The notes under the pieces are model-generated. The model was given only the letters and a program-made list of their open reading frames with translations, was not told where the DNA came from and did not search any database. DNA of 64,000 nt, taken from an uncultured Faecalibacterium sp. (GTDB lineage: Bacteria > Bacillota > Clostridia > Oscillospirales > Ruminococcaceae). The translations under genes were made by a program, and so were the position numbers. Positions 24,266 to 32,990 of this stretch are shown here, piece after piece (position 1 is the stretch's first letter; each line of letters starts with the position of its first letter). The stretch is from positions 1-64,000 of the forward strand of contig CAKSVD010000001.1 in NCBI GenBank assembly GCA_934503275.1, given 5' to 3'.

Positions 24266-24781
24266 ATGGAAAGCTTAGGCCTTTTGCATCTGTATTACGG
24301 CGACGGTAAGGGCAAGACCACAGCCGCCATGGGGCTTGCCCTGCGGGCGCTGGGCAGCGGAAAACGTGTGGTCATCGTGCAGTTTTTAAAGGGCGGGCAG
24401 AGCGGGGAGATCCCGCTGCTGGAGCAGCTGGGCGCCACCGTTTACCGGGGTAAGGCCGGGCAGAAATTCGTCTTTCAGATGAACGAAGCCGAAAAGGCTA
24501 CTACCCGCGCTTTGCAAAACAAAAACCTTGCGGCGGCGCTGGCGCAGCCCTGTGATATGCTGGTGCTGGACGAAGCCGGCAGCGCGTGGGAACTGGACAT
24601 GGTGGATAAAGCCCTGCTGCAGCAGGCGGTGCTGCACCGCCCCGCCGGGCAGGAGTGCGTCCTGACCGCCCACGCGGCCCCCGGGTGGATGCTGGATGCC
24701 GCAGATTACCTTACCGAGATGTGCTGCCGCCGCCACCCCTACCAGAATGGCATCGCCGCACGGAAGGGGATTGAGTATTGA
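24266..24781 (+). CDS. cobO: ATP:corrinoid adenosyltransferase (CobO/BtuR type)
   Basis: 171 aa from ATG 24266 (AAAAGGAGAA RBS). P-loop YYGDGKGKTTAAMG at ~10-23, VVIVQFLKG, and the Walker B-like DMLVLDEAGSAW place it in the CobA/CobO/BtuR family, which adenosylates cob(I)alamin or cobinamide. It lacks the N-terminal helix often seen in CobO, and no other cobalamin gene is adjacent, suggesting a salvage role. The C-terminus ends GIAARKGIEY, as expected for the family. Terminated by the hairpin at 24784. Confidence 0.9.
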   Translation: MESLGLLHLYYGDGKGKTTAAMGLALRALGSGKRVVIVQFLKGGQSGEIPLLEQLGATVYRGKAGQKFVFQMNEAEKATTRALQNKNLAAALAQPCDMLVLDEAGSAWELDMVDKALLQQAVLHRPAGQECVLTAHAAPGWMLDAADYLTEMCCRRHPYQNGIAARKGIEY

Positions 24782-24783
24782 TG

Positions 24784-24820
24784 TGGCAAAAGCCTTCACC
24801 TCTTGGGTGAAGGCTTTTGC
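24784..24820. terminator. terminator after cobO
   Basis: GCAAAAGCCTTCACC pairs with GGTGAAGGCTTTTGC around TCTTG, giving a symmetrical hairpin usable on both strands. Confidence 0.8.
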
Positions 24821-24874
24821 GGCTGTCGGAAACTTTTTTACTTCTCCTGATACTTTAGTGCTGAACTTTACGGC

Positions 24875-24923
24875 TTGGCTCCCCCTTTGGGGGAGCTGGC
24901 GCGGGAGCGCCTGAGAGGGCGAG
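24875..24923 (-). repeat. partial copy of the palindromic repeat at 39348
   Basis: Read on the minus strand, CCTCTCAGGCGCTCCCGCGC, then CAGCTCCCCCAAAGGGGGAGCC, it matches the left half of the element at 39348-39482 (CCCCTCAGGCGCTAACGCGC, CAGTTCCCCCGAGGGGACGCC) over about 45 bp. It is built of nested palindromes (GGCGC..GCGCC; CTCCCCC..GGGGGAG). Confidence 0.6.
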
Positions 24924-24927
24924 GATA

Positions 24928-27414
24928 CTATCCCCAGAACCCTTTCAGCGCCGTTTCCAGCGCGGCGGTGCCGGGCAGATACTGGATGTGCTGCCAGTGC
25001 GGCGGGAACAGGCGGGCGGTGTCGGGCTGCGCAAAGCGGTCGTCCAAAAGCAGCACCACGCCTTTGTCCTGCGGGGTGCGCACCACCCGCCCGGCGGCTT
25101 GCAGCACCTTGTTCATGCCCGGGTAGCGGTAGGCGTAGTCGAAGCCGCAGCCGGACTGCTGTTCGTAATAGCGGCGCAGCATCTCCTGCCGGGGGTTCAC
25201 CTGCGGCAGACCCACCCCCACGATGGCGCAGCCGATGAGCCGGTCGCCCACAAGGTCTACCCCCTCGCCGAAGATACCGCCCATCACGGCAAAGCCCAGC
25301 AGCGTCTCTGCGGGGCGGGGTACGAACTGCGCCAGAAATTCCGCACGCCCGGCATCGTCCAGACTGCGCTGCTGCACAAGGGTGGAGATATCCGGCCAGC
25401 GGGCGGCAAAGGCCTCGTATACCTGCTGCAAATAGGCGTAGCTGGGGAAAAACGCCAGATAGTTGCCGGTCTTGCCCTTTGCCAGCGCCGCCAGCGCATC
25501 GGCTACGGCGGGCACACTGGCTTCCCGCTGGCGGTAGCGGGTGGAGATGCCCGGCAGGCAGAACAGCCCCAGATTTTCCGGCGGGAAGGGGCTTGGCAGC
25601 GCCACCGCCCGGGCATCGGCGCAGCCCAGTACGCTGCGGTAGAAAGCGGGCGGGGTCAATGTAGCACTGAACAGCGCCGCGCTGCGCCCTGCCGCCAGAC
25701 TGGCGTCCACAAAGGGCGCGGGGTCTAAGCAGAGCAGGTGCAGCTCCAACTCGCTGCCCCGGGCGGTGAGTTGGGTGACAAAATGGCTGTCGTACCGGTC
25801 GGCCGCGCGGGCGATGTCCTGCAAGGCAAAGTATAACTCCAGCAGCTGTGCATGGGCGGGGGACTCGGGGTTTTGTTCCAGCCAATCCTGTAAAGGGGTG
25901 TGCACCGCCCGCAGGGCAGCGGGCAAAGCGGCGGGCAGCTGCTGCAAAAACACGGTGCCGTCCCGGGCGTACAGCGACTGCGGCAGGGCAAAGTCCGGCG
26001 CAGCTTCAGCGGGTAAAAGGCTCACCTGTGCGGGCTCTGTCTCCCCGGCAGGTTCGGCGCCTGCGCGGGGCGCAGCCTGTGCGCAGGCCTTGCGCGCCGC
26101 CAGAAAGACTTTATCCGCCTTGGTCAGTGCGGTTTTCAGGCTGCTTTTGCCCTTGCCCAGCGCCCGCTTTGCCTCGGTCAGGCTGCTTTTGGCAAACTGC
26201 GCCGAGTACATGGCGCGGGCTCTGTCCGGCAGGTTGTGCGCTTCGTCAATGAGGAACAGCCAGTCCCCGGCGGCATCAAAAAAGCGCTTCAGGTGCACCA
26301 CAGGGTCAAACAGATAGTTGTAGTCCCCAATGACCACATCGCACCACTCGCTCAGGTCCAGCCCCAACTCAAAGGGGCACACCGAGAACTGCCGGGCGGT
26401 GTCTGCCAGCGCGGCGCGGCTGAAGCTGCCGCTGCCGTCCAGCAAAGCCGCCAGCGCGTCCTTGCGGCGGTCGTAGTAGCCGTTGGCAAAGGGGCATACT
26501 TCTGGCAGACAGGCGGGGTGCCCTTCGGCGTCCGGGTGCAGACAGGCCTTTTCCTTGGCGGTCAGGGTCACGCTGCGCAGGGCAAGGCCGGGCTGTGCGG
26601 CACGCAGCCGCGCTACCGCGTCCTCGGCGGCGGTTTGGGTGGTGTTGCGGGCGGTCAGGTAGAACAGCTTTGCGCCGCAGCCCTCGCCCATAGCCTTCAG
26701 GGCAGGGAAGAGGGCGCTCATGGTCTTGCCGATGCCGGTGGGCGCCTGACAAAAAACGCGGGTGCTGCCTTTGCGGTCGGCGCTTTTTCCGGCGCGGCAG
26801 GCGCGGTACACCTCGCCCGCCAGCGCCCGCTGCCCGGGACGGTACTCCGCAAAGGGAAATTGCAGCGCCGCAAGGCTCCGGCTGCGCCGGGTGTCCCAGT
26901 CCAGCTGCCGCTGCGCCCACGGGGCGTACTGCGTTAAAAGCTGCTGCAAAAACTGCTCCAGCTGCTGCCGGGAGAACTGCCGGGCAAAGCGCAGGATCTG
27001 GTCGGTGTCGATCTGGTAATAGGTCAGCCGCACCGCCAGCGCTTCCAGCCCCTGCTGGCTGCTGTAAATGGCGGCATATACCATGCCCTGCGCCCAGTGG
27101 CAGGGGTTCAACTCCTCGGTGATCTCCTCATAGGGGACGGTAGTGGTCTTGATCTCATCAATGGTCACGGTGCCGTTTTCATCGGTGAAAATGCCGTCTG
27201 CCCGGCCTTCCAGCGTAAAGGCGATGCCGCAGGCTTCCCGCTCCGCGCGGAGGAATACCTCGGCCTGATAACCCTCCCCGGCGGCCTTTTGCAGCTTGCG
27301 GTGGATGCGTGCACCCTCGTTGGCGCGGTCAAAGCCGGTAAAGCGGCTGTCGATGCTGCCGGTGCGCAGCAAAAACTCCACCAGCTGCCGGATGGGCAGA
27401 TGGATGCTTGCCAA
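24928..27414 (-). CDS. DinG/Rad3-like helicase with N-terminal PD-(D/E)XK nuclease domain
   Basis: 828 aa. The first ~170 residues carry a Cas4/PD-(D/E)XK-like core (EGRADGIF ... VTIDEIKTT, then a Q-x-x-x-Y helix region). Superfamily 2 XPD/DinG helicase motifs follow: Walker A QAPTGIGKTMSALFP, a cysteine cluster for an Fe-S centre (KACLHPDAEG, ACLPEVCPF), DEAH as LIDEAHNL, and motif VI QAAGRVVRTPQDKG. It would unwind and trim damaged or branched DNA in the cytosol. Monocistronic or upstream of nothing on this strand; ends beside a repeat. Confidence 0.85.
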   Translation of the reverse strand: MASIHLPIRQLVEFLLRTGSIDSRFTGFDRANEGARIHRKLQKAAGEGYQAEVFLRAEREACGIAFTLEGRADGIFTDENGTVTIDEIKTTTVPYEEITEELNPCHWAQGMVYAAIYSSQQGLEALAVRLTYYQIDTDQILRFARQFSRQQLEQFLQQLLTQYAPWAQRQLDWDTRRSRSLAALQFPFAEYRPGQRALAGEVYRACRAGKSADRKGSTRVFCQAPTGIGKTMSALFPALKAMGEGCGAKLFYLTARNTTQTAAEDAVARLRAAQPGLALRSVTLTAKEKACLHPDAEGHPACLPEVCPFANGYYDRRKDALAALLDGSGSFSRAALADTARQFSVCPFELGLDLSEWCDVVIGDYNYLFDPVVHLKRFFDAAGDWLFLIDEAHNLPDRARAMYSAQFAKSSLTEAKRALGKGKSSLKTALTKADKVFLAARKACAQAAPRAGAEPAGETEPAQVSLLPAEAAPDFALPQSLYARDGTVFLQQLPAALPAALRAVHTPLQDWLEQNPESPAHAQLLELYFALQDIARAADRYDSHFVTQLTARGSELELHLLCLDPAPFVDASLAAGRSAALFSATLTPPAFYRSVLGCADARAVALPSPFPPENLGLFCLPGISTRYRQREASVPAVADALAALAKGKTGNYLAFFPSYAYLQQVYEAFAARWPDISTLVQQRSLDDAGRAEFLAQFVPRPAETLLGFAVMGGIFGEGVDLVGDRLIGCAIVGVGLPQVNPRQEMLRRYYEQQSGCGFDYAYRYPGMNKVLQAAGRVVRTPQDKGVVLLLDDRFAQPDTARLFPPHWQHIQYLPGTAALETALKGFWG

Positions 27415-27441
27415 AGCGTTTCACCTCCGTTGCAGTTTACT

Positions 27442-28527
27442 TTATCCTACCCCGAACAGTTCCATGCACTGGGCGGCTGCGGCATCCACCTGTGCAAAAT
27501 CCACGGCGGTGCGGTAGTAGGTCTCCAGTTCGTCATGGCAGCTTTTTGCCTGCGCCATCAGGGCACAGGCCTGTTCCAGCAGTTCGGCAGCGGCGCGCTC
27601 GTTGAAGCGCAGCCGTGCCCGGCAGGCGGAAAGGTTCTCCCTATCCACAAAACGGCTGCACCGCACGGTCTGCGCGGCAGACAGCCGCACCGGATGCCAG
27701 CGGTTGTCGGTCAGAAACGCCAGCCGCAGGGAGGGGATGATAATGTGGTCGATCTTATCCTCCGGGTGCATGGCGCAGGGGCAGGTGATGATGTGGTAGC
27801 CCCGCGCCAGCGCCTCGGCACGGATGAGCTCCAGCAGCAGGCGGGACACCGCCCCGTAGTCATCCCGGAAGAGGATGCATTTGTCTGCCAGCGCCTGCAC
27901 CGTGCCCTGATAGAACACTTCGCCCTTGGGCGTGATGGCCGAGAGCAGCCGCAGCTGCTCAGAGCCCATCTCCTCGGTGCGGGGCAAAAGGCGGGTGCAC
28001 AGCCGCTTGACGTAGCGACGCACTTTTTCAAAGTTTGCACTGCACGCTTCGGCGCGGCGGCTGTCCAGCAGCAGGCTGCCCGCCGAGGCCACATAACGCG
28101 CCGCCCGGCTGCGCAGCAGCTGGTTGCGTGCAAACAGGGCGGTCACCTCGTCCTTGTGGAGGTGCAGGGCATCGGCATCAATGGTGTGGTACAAGCTCAG
28201 CACCCGCTCGTCTGCGCCGGGGGCTTCCGGCTCCACCACATGGGGCGCGGTGGCGTCGATGATAGCGCGCTTCTGCCGCAGGAACACCACCCCGTCCAGA
28301 CTGTCGGGGTCGCTGGCGCAGTGGATGCGCTGGATGGGCTCGCCTTTATCCTGCGCAGCGCGCGCCAGCCGCTTCATCAGGGTAGATTTGCCGCAGCCCG
28401 GCCCGCTTTTGAGCAGCACCAGCTGCATCCCGGGCTCCCGGCGCAGCGGCGCAAAGTAGCCCTTGAACCCGGCGGGCGTTGTAGCGCCCAGAAAGAAATC
28501 CACAGAAGGATGCACGGAACTTTCCAT
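27442..28527 (-). CDS. uncharacterised P-loop ATPase (PRK06851-like)
   Basis: 361 aa. A Walker A motif LLKSGPGCGKSTLMK lies near residue 40, and a second P-loop-like stretch is absent; VVFLRQKRAIIDATAPHVVEP follows, a pattern I recall from a Firmicutes ATPase family of unknown role (PRK06851). The central ~130 residues are helical and basic; the C-terminal third has HIITCPCAMHPEDKIDHIIIPSLRLAF. Cytosolic, no signal peptide. It starts 27 bp upstream (on its strand) of the helicase gene, so the two may share a transcript. No function is assigned. Confidence 0.7.
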   Translation of the reverse strand: MESSVHPSVDFFLGATTPAGFKGYFAPLRREPGMQLVLLKSGPGCGKSTLMKRLARAAQDKGEPIQRIHCASDPDSLDGVVFLRQKRAIIDATAPHVVEPEAPGADERVLSLYHTIDADALHLHKDEVTALFARNQLLRSRAARYVASAGSLLLDSRRAEACSANFEKVRRYVKRLCTRLLPRTEEMGSEQLRLLSAITPKGEVFYQGTVQALADKCILFRDDYGAVSRLLLELIRAEALARGYHIITCPCAMHPEDKIDHIIIPSLRLAFLTDNRWHPVRLSAAQTVRCSRFVDRENLSACRARLRFNERAAAELLEQACALMAQAKSCHDELETYYRTAVDFAQVDAAAAQCMELFGVG

Positions 28528-28586
28528 ACAAAAACACCTCGCTTTTGCTTTACAGTATGCAAAAGCGGCGCGGTTGGTTCCTGTCC

Positions 28587-29159
28587 TTACCTATTATAGG
28601 TATGCTCGCATACGGCGGCAATGGTGTCCCGCAGCACGGTAAAATCCGCAAAGGCCTCGGGTTTGTTCTGGGGTTGGCGCAGCAGGGCGGCGGGGTGGAA
28701 GGTGCCCATGAACAAAATGCCGCCCTTATTTATGATCTGCCCGTGCTCCCGGGTAACGGAAAAATCCTGCCGGATCATCCGCTGGGCGGCAATGCGCCCA
28801 AGACAGACCACGATCTTAGGCTGCAGCAGCCGGAACTGCTCCCGCAGCCACGGCATACAGGCTTCGCTCTCGGCGGGCAGCGGGTCGCGGTTCTGGGGCG
28901 GGCGGCACTTGACGATGTTGGCGATATAGCAGTTCTTTTTGCGGTCAAGGTCGATGGCAAACAGGTATTTGTCCAGCAGCTGGCCGCTGCGCCCCACAAA
29001 AGGCAGACCCTGTTCGTCCTCGCTCTGGCCGGGGCCCTCGCCCACAAACAGCACCTCGGCGTCCGGCACGCCCTGCCCGAACACCACGTTCGTCCGGGTG
29101 GCGCACAGCTCGCACCGGGTGCAGGCAAGGCATTCAGCCTTTAAAGTATCCATATCCAT
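28587..29159 (-). CDS. family 4 uracil-DNA glycosylase (Fe-S)
   Basis: 190 aa from the ATG at 29159, with AAGGAG 9 bp upstream; the in-frame ATG six codons earlier overlaps that RBS. N-terminal CLACTRC and the later NIVKCRPP and SEACMPWL supply four Fe-S cysteines. Motif A is GEGPGQSEDEQGLPFVG and motif B GTFHPAALLR. It removes uracil from deaminated DNA to start base-excision repair. Located close to the helicase and ATPase genes, making a loose DNA-repair neighbourhood on the minus strand. Confidence 0.92.
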   Translation of the reverse strand: MDMDTLKAECLACTRCELCATRTNVVFGQGVPDAEVLFVGEGPGQSEDEQGLPFVGRSGQLLDKYLFAIDLDRKKNCYIANIVKCRPPQNRDPLPAESEACMPWLREQFRLLQPKIVVCLGRIAAQRMIRQDFSVTREHGQIINKGGILFMGTFHPAALLRQPQNKPEAFADFTVLRDTIAAVCEHTYNR

Positions 29160-29253
29160 GGAGAACATCTCCTTCAAGATCGGTATGATATTTTATTCAC
29201 AAATAAAATAAAGGTCTCTCCCCTAAAATATAGCACAAAAACACAATTTTGTC

Positions 29254-29281
29254 TTGAACTTTTTGCCGTCTGTGCTAGAAT
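29254..29281 (+). promoter_or_regulatory. promoter of pta
   Basis: TTGAAC (29254-29259), 16-nt spacer, TAGAAT (29276-29281). Confidence 0.65.
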
Positions 29282-29355
29282 AAAGAAGAAAGGCATCCTT
29301 GTGTCCAACAGACGCGGGAGGCAAATTTTGGAAAGTAATTTCGGAGGTAATCACA

Positions 29356-30381
29356 ATGGCTGATATGTTTGCACCGCTGGTAGCACAGCTGAAGGCAAAT
29401 CCCAAGACGATCGTGTTCACCGAGGGCAATGACCCCCGCATTCTGGAGGCCGCAAGCAAGCTGCTGGCCGAGGGCGTGCTGAAGGTCGTTATGGTGGGCA
29501 ACGAGGCAGAGTGCAAGGCTGCTGCCGCCGCCGGTAACTTTGATATTTCCGCTGCCGAGATCATCGACCCGGAGACCTACGCCGGCTTCGATGAGATGGT
29601 CAGCACCATGGTGGAGCTGCGCAAGGGCAAGCAGTCCGCAGAGGAGTGCACCGCCCTGCTGAAGAAGTCCAATTACTTTGGCACCATGCTGGTGAAGATG
29701 GGCAAGGCAGACTGCCTGCTGGGCGGCGCTACCTACTCTACCGCCGACACCATCCGTCCCGCTCTGCAGCTGGTCAAGACCAAGAAGGGCGCACATCTGG
29801 TGAGTTCCTGCTTTATTCTGGACCGCGACTGCGGCGAAGAGGGCCTGAAGCGCATTGCCATGGGCGACTGTGCTGTCAACATTGATTACACCGATACCGT
29901 CGATAAGGCTACCGGCGAGGTCAAGGTGTCTGCCGCTGCTAAGCTGGCAGAGGTGGCTGTGGAGACTGCCCGCACCGCAAAGCTGTTCGGCATCGACCCG
30001 AAGGTGGCTGTGCTGAGCTTCTCCACCAAGGGCTCTGGCAAGGGCGGCACCGTGGCACTGAGCCACGACGCTACCATCAAGGCACAGGAGATGGATCCCG
30101 AACTGGCTGTGGACGGCGAGTTGCAGTTTGACGCAGCTGTTGCTCCCGAGGTGGCACAGGTCAAGTGCAAGGGCAGCAAGGTGGCTGGTCAGGCCAACAC
30201 CTTCATCTTCCCCTGCATCGAGGCCGGCAACATCGGCTATAAGATCGCACAGCGTCTGGGCGGCTACGCTGCCTACGGCCCCATCCTGCAGGGTCTGAAC
30301 GCTCCCATCAACGATCTGTCCCGCGGCTGCAACGCAGACGAGGTGTACAAGATGAGCCTGATCACCGCTTGCCAGTCTTAA
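29356..30381 (+). CDS. pta: phosphate acetyltransferase
   Basis: 341 aa from ATG 29356 (TCGGAGGTAA RBS), the short single-domain Pta form without the P-loop N-domain. Motifs: TIVFTEGNDPRILEAA at the N-terminus, GKADCLLGGATYSTADTIRPAL, SSCFILDRDCGEEG, and LSFSTKGSGKG. It interconverts acetyl-CoA and acetyl-phosphate, linking pyruvate catabolism to acetate uptake or production. ackA is not adjacent. Codon usage is strongly biased to GC-ending codons with few rare codons, consistent with high expression. Own promoter and terminator. Confidence 0.95.
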   Translation: MADMFAPLVAQLKANPKTIVFTEGNDPRILEAASKLLAEGVLKVVMVGNEAECKAAAAAGNFDISAAEIIDPETYAGFDEMVSTMVELRKGKQSAEECTALLKKSNYFGTMLVKMGKADCLLGGATYSTADTIRPALQLVKTKKGAHLVSSCFILDRDCGEEGLKRIAMGDCAVNIDYTDTVDKATGEVKVSAAAKLAEVAVETARTAKLFGIDPKVAVLSFSTKGSGKGGTVALSHDATIKAQEMDPELAVDGELQFDAAVAPEVAQVKCKGSKVAGQANTFIFPCIEAGNIGYKIAQRLGGYAAYGPILQGLNAPINDLSRGCNADEVYKMSLITACQS

Positions 30382-30399
30382 ACAGTTTTAGCACATACG

Positions 30400-30427
30400 G
30401 GGAGAAGCCTTCGGGCTTCTCCTTTTT
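30400..30427 (+). terminator. terminator of pta
   Basis: GGAGAAGCC-TTCG-GGCTTCTCC with a UUCG loop, followed by TTTTTG. Confidence 0.92.
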
Positions 30428-30440
30428 GTTTTGCCCCCTC

Positions 30441-30469
30441 TTGCAATCCGGCGGGGTTTATGGTACAAT
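30441..30469 (+). promoter_or_regulatory. promoter of SRP RNA
   Basis: TTGCAA (30441-30446), 17-nt spacer, TACAAT (30464-30469). Confidence 0.8.
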
Positions 30470-30476
30470 ATCTTAG

Positions 30477-30680
30477 CATCCACAAGGATGTGTCGGACAG
30501 CGCCTGCTGCGTGGTTCGGCATACGGATGCGGGTCCTGTACGATGGGCTCGCTGTGAACCAGGTCAGGTGGGGAACCAAGCAGCCTTAAGCAGTGCGTTC
30601 GTGCGTTTCAGTAAGCCTGCATCCGTATGCCGAGTTACGCAAGGCGGGGACAAAACCCCGTTGAGCGCTGTCCTTTTATT
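30477..30680 (+). ncRNA. ffs: signal recognition particle RNA (large bacterial type)
   Basis: The SRP domain-IV signature is present as CCAGGTCAGG, a GGAA-type loop and AAGCAGCC. Long-range pairing supports it: GGACAGCGC (30495-30503) with GCGCTGTCC (30665-30673), and CGGCATACGGATGC with GCATCCGTATGCCG. A 5' hairpin (GCATCC..GGATGT) precedes. The size and position directly before dnaX match Firmicutes scRNA. The exact ends are estimates. Confidence 0.85.
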
Positions 30681-30715
30681 TTTGCCGCAAAGGCCGGGAA
30701 AGGGGAGAGATCGCT

Positions 30716-32602
30716 GTGTATCGTGCACTTTACCGCAAATGGAGACCCCAGCGGTTTGAGGATGTGGTGGGCCAGCGTGCCATCGTGACTGCCCTGAAAA
30801 ACCAGATCACCGCAGGGCGCGTAGGCCATGCGTATCTGTTTACCGGCGTGCGCGGCACCGGCAAGACCACCTGTGCCAAAATTTTTGCCAAGGCGGTCAA
30901 CTGTCTGCACCCGGAGGGCGGCGACCCCTGCGGAAAATGCGAGATCTGCAAGGGCATCGACAACGGCAGCCTGCTGGACGTGGTGGAGATGGACGCAGCC
31001 TCCAACAACGGCGTGGACGATATCCGCGACCTGCGGGACGAGACTGCCTACACCCCCAGCGCCTGCCAGTATAAGGTGTATATCATCGACGAGGTGCATA
31101 TGCTGTCCACAGCGGCCTTCAATGCGCTGCTGAAAACGCTGGAAGAGCCCCCCGCACACGTCATTTTTATTCTGGCGACCACCGAGATCCAGAAAGTGCC
31201 CGCCACCATCCTGTCCCGCTGCCAGCGGTACGATTTTACCCGCATCGGGCCGGAGGATATCTCACGGCGGGTGGAGTATATCGCCGGGGAGGAAAAGCTG
31301 GAGTTGACCTCCGACGGCGCGGAGCTGATCGCCCGTCTGGCCGATGGTGCGCTGCGCGATGCGCTGTCCATTCTGGACACCTGCGCCGGTGTCACTGCAA
31401 AGATCGACGCGGACGTGGTGCGCCGCATGGCGGGTGTGACCGACCGCAGCTACCTGTTCCATATTTCTGACGCTTTGGAAGCGCAGGACGCTGCCGCCGC
31501 GCTGGCACAGCTGGCGCAGCTGCGGCAGCAGTCGGTGGACGTGAAGCGCCTGACCGAGGAACTGATCGCCCACTACCGCGCCCTGATGCTGGCGGCACTG
31601 CCCGGCGGGCAGGCGCTGCTGTCCGGCGTTTCGCCGGAGGAAGAGGCGCTGTACCTGCAAAAAGGCCCGGAGATGGGCCAGCGGGAGGCCATCCGCGCCA
31701 TCCGCACCTTAGGCACGGCGCTGGAGCACATGACCCGCGGCAGCGACCAGCGCATCGAGTTGGAACTGGCACTGTTCAGTCTGTCCGAGCCGCCCCAGCA
31801 GATGCAGGCGGTAACGGTACAGGCAGCCCCTGCCCGCGCGGCACAGCCGGAAGCACCCCGCCCCTTTGCGGCAGCGGCGCAGCCCTTTGCCAGCGCCCCG
31901 GTGCAGTCTGCCCCCGCAGCAGCCGCACCCCAGACCCCGGCAGCCGGAGCAGAGCCTGCCCCTGCCGTGCAGCAGACGCCTCCGCAGCCTGCCGCACCGG
32001 AAGCGCCGCCCTCCCCTGCGGACGAGCTGCCGCCCATGCCGGAGGAACCGCCGGTACAACAGAGCGATGCCGCCCTGCCGTGGGACGAGCCTGCCCCGCA
32101 GGCACCGCCGCCGGAGGTGCCGGAGCCGGTCACTCAGCCGGAGCAGCCCGCCCCTGCGGAGCCTGTGCAGCCGGTCCCCGCAGCAGAGGAACCGCCTGCC
32201 CCGGTGCAGGAGCACCCCGCCGACCCGGTGCTGACCAAGCCCCGCAGCGTGGCGCAGCAGGGCACGAACCCCTTCCCGTACTGGGGACAGATCGTGCAGA
32301 AGCTGGAAAGCATCGACCCCATGTTGTATATGTATCTGCGCAAGTCCAAGGCTTACTTTGACGGCACCCGCGTGCTGATCGACGGCGGCAAGACCTTCCG
32401 GGATTTTATCCGGGTGAACAAGGACAGCCAGAAGTTGATCAAAAAGCTGATCGCCGAGGTATCCGGCGTGCCGGTGCCCATCGGCCCCTACGAGCCCAAA
32501 ACAGCCGGAAAGACCGCCTCCAACGCGGAGCAGTCCCTTCTGGCGCTGGAAAAACTGGGGTTAGAGGTCAGCATTGAGGATACCGCCCGCAAAAAGCGAT
32601 AA
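30716..32602 (+). CDS. dnaX: DNA polymerase III subunits gamma/tau
   Basis: 628 aa starting at GTG 30716 with AAAGGGGAGAG upstream. AAA+ clamp-loader core: VYRALYRKWRPQRFEDVVGQ start, Walker A GVRGTGKT (44-51), four zinc cysteines (C63, C72, C75, C78), IIDEVHML, and sensor ILSRCQRYDF. Residues ~365-520 are a Pro/Ala/Glu-rich linker; the last ~110 (YWGQIVQKLESIDPMLYMYL...) form the tau-type C-terminal domain. No strong -1 slippery site was found at the E. coli position, so gamma by frameshift is not predicted. Heads an operon with ybaB and recR. Confidence 0.95.
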   Translation: MYRALYRKWRPQRFEDVVGQRAIVTALKNQITAGRVGHAYLFTGVRGTGKTTCAKIFAKAVNCLHPEGGDPCGKCEICKGIDNGSLLDVVEMDAASNNGVDDIRDLRDETAYTPSACQYKVYIIDEVHMLSTAAFNALLKTLEEPPAHVIFILATTEIQKVPATILSRCQRYDFTRIGPEDISRRVEYIAGEEKLELTSDGAELIARLADGALRDALSILDTCAGVTAKIDADVVRRMAGVTDRSYLFHISDALEAQDAAAALAQLAQLRQQSVDVKRLTEELIAHYRALMLAALPGGQALLSGVSPEEEALYLQKGPEMGQREAIRAIRTLGTALEHMTRGSDQRIELELALFSLSEPPQQMQAVTVQAAPARAAQPEAPRPFAAAAQPFASAPVQSAPAAAAPQTPAAGAEPAPAVQQTPPQPAAPEAPPSPADELPPMPEEPPVQQSDAALPWDEPAPQAPPPEVPEPVTQPEQPAPAEPVQPVPAAEEPPAPVQEHPADPVLTKPRSVAQQGTNPFPYWGQIVQKLESIDPMLYMYLRKSKAYFDGTRVLIDGGKTFRDFIRVNKDSQKLIKKLIAEVSGVPVPIGPYEPKTAGKTASNAEQSLLALEKLGLEVSIEDTARKKR

Positions 32603-32632
32603 AAATTGTTTATAATAAAGGAGAATGCCATT

Positions 32633-32971
32633 ATGAAAGCAAGAATGCCCGCAGGCTACGGCCGCCCCGATATGAACGCCCTGATGCGTCAGGCTCAGAA
32701 GATGCAGGAGGACATGAAGAGTAAGCAGGCCGAGTTGGAAGCCGCCGAGTACACCGGCAGCGCCGCCGGTGAGATGGTGACCGTGAAGATGAACGGCAAG
32801 CACGAGGTGCTGTCCATCACCATCAAGCCCGAGGCCGTGGACCCGGATGACATCGAGATGCTGGAAGACATGGTGGCTGCTGCCATCAACGCCACCGTAA
32901 AGCAGGTGGATGAGACCGCCGAGGCCGAGATGGGCAAGCTGACCGGCGGCCTGAACATTCCGGGTCTCTGA
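32633..32971 (+). CDS. ybaB: YbaB/EbfC nucleoid-associated protein
   Basis: 112 aa from ATG 32633 (AAAGGAGAATG RBS). The core reads NALMRQAQKMQEDMKSKQAELEAAEYTGSAAGEMVTVKMNGKHEVL, the helix plus beta-hairpin of the YbaB dimer, then SITIKPEAVDPDDIEMLEDMVAAAINAT. These small DNA-binding proteins coat the nucleoid and are regularly found between dnaX and recR, as here. It ends with a glycine-rich tail (GGLNIPGL). Confidence 0.93.
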   Translation: MKARMPAGYGRPDMNALMRQAQKMQEDMKSKQAELEAAEYTGSAAGEMVTVKMNGKHEVLSITIKPEAVDPDDIEMLEDMVAAAINATVKQVDETAEAEMGKLTGGLNIPGL

Positions 32972-32990
32972 GCCGGGAAGGGGAGATACC

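Noticed and set aside
30716..32602. Programmed -1 frameshift in dnaX
   Set aside because: No A-AAA-AAG heptamer with a following hairpin was found at the expected place; the short A runs are isolated and the protein reads through to a normal tau C-terminus.
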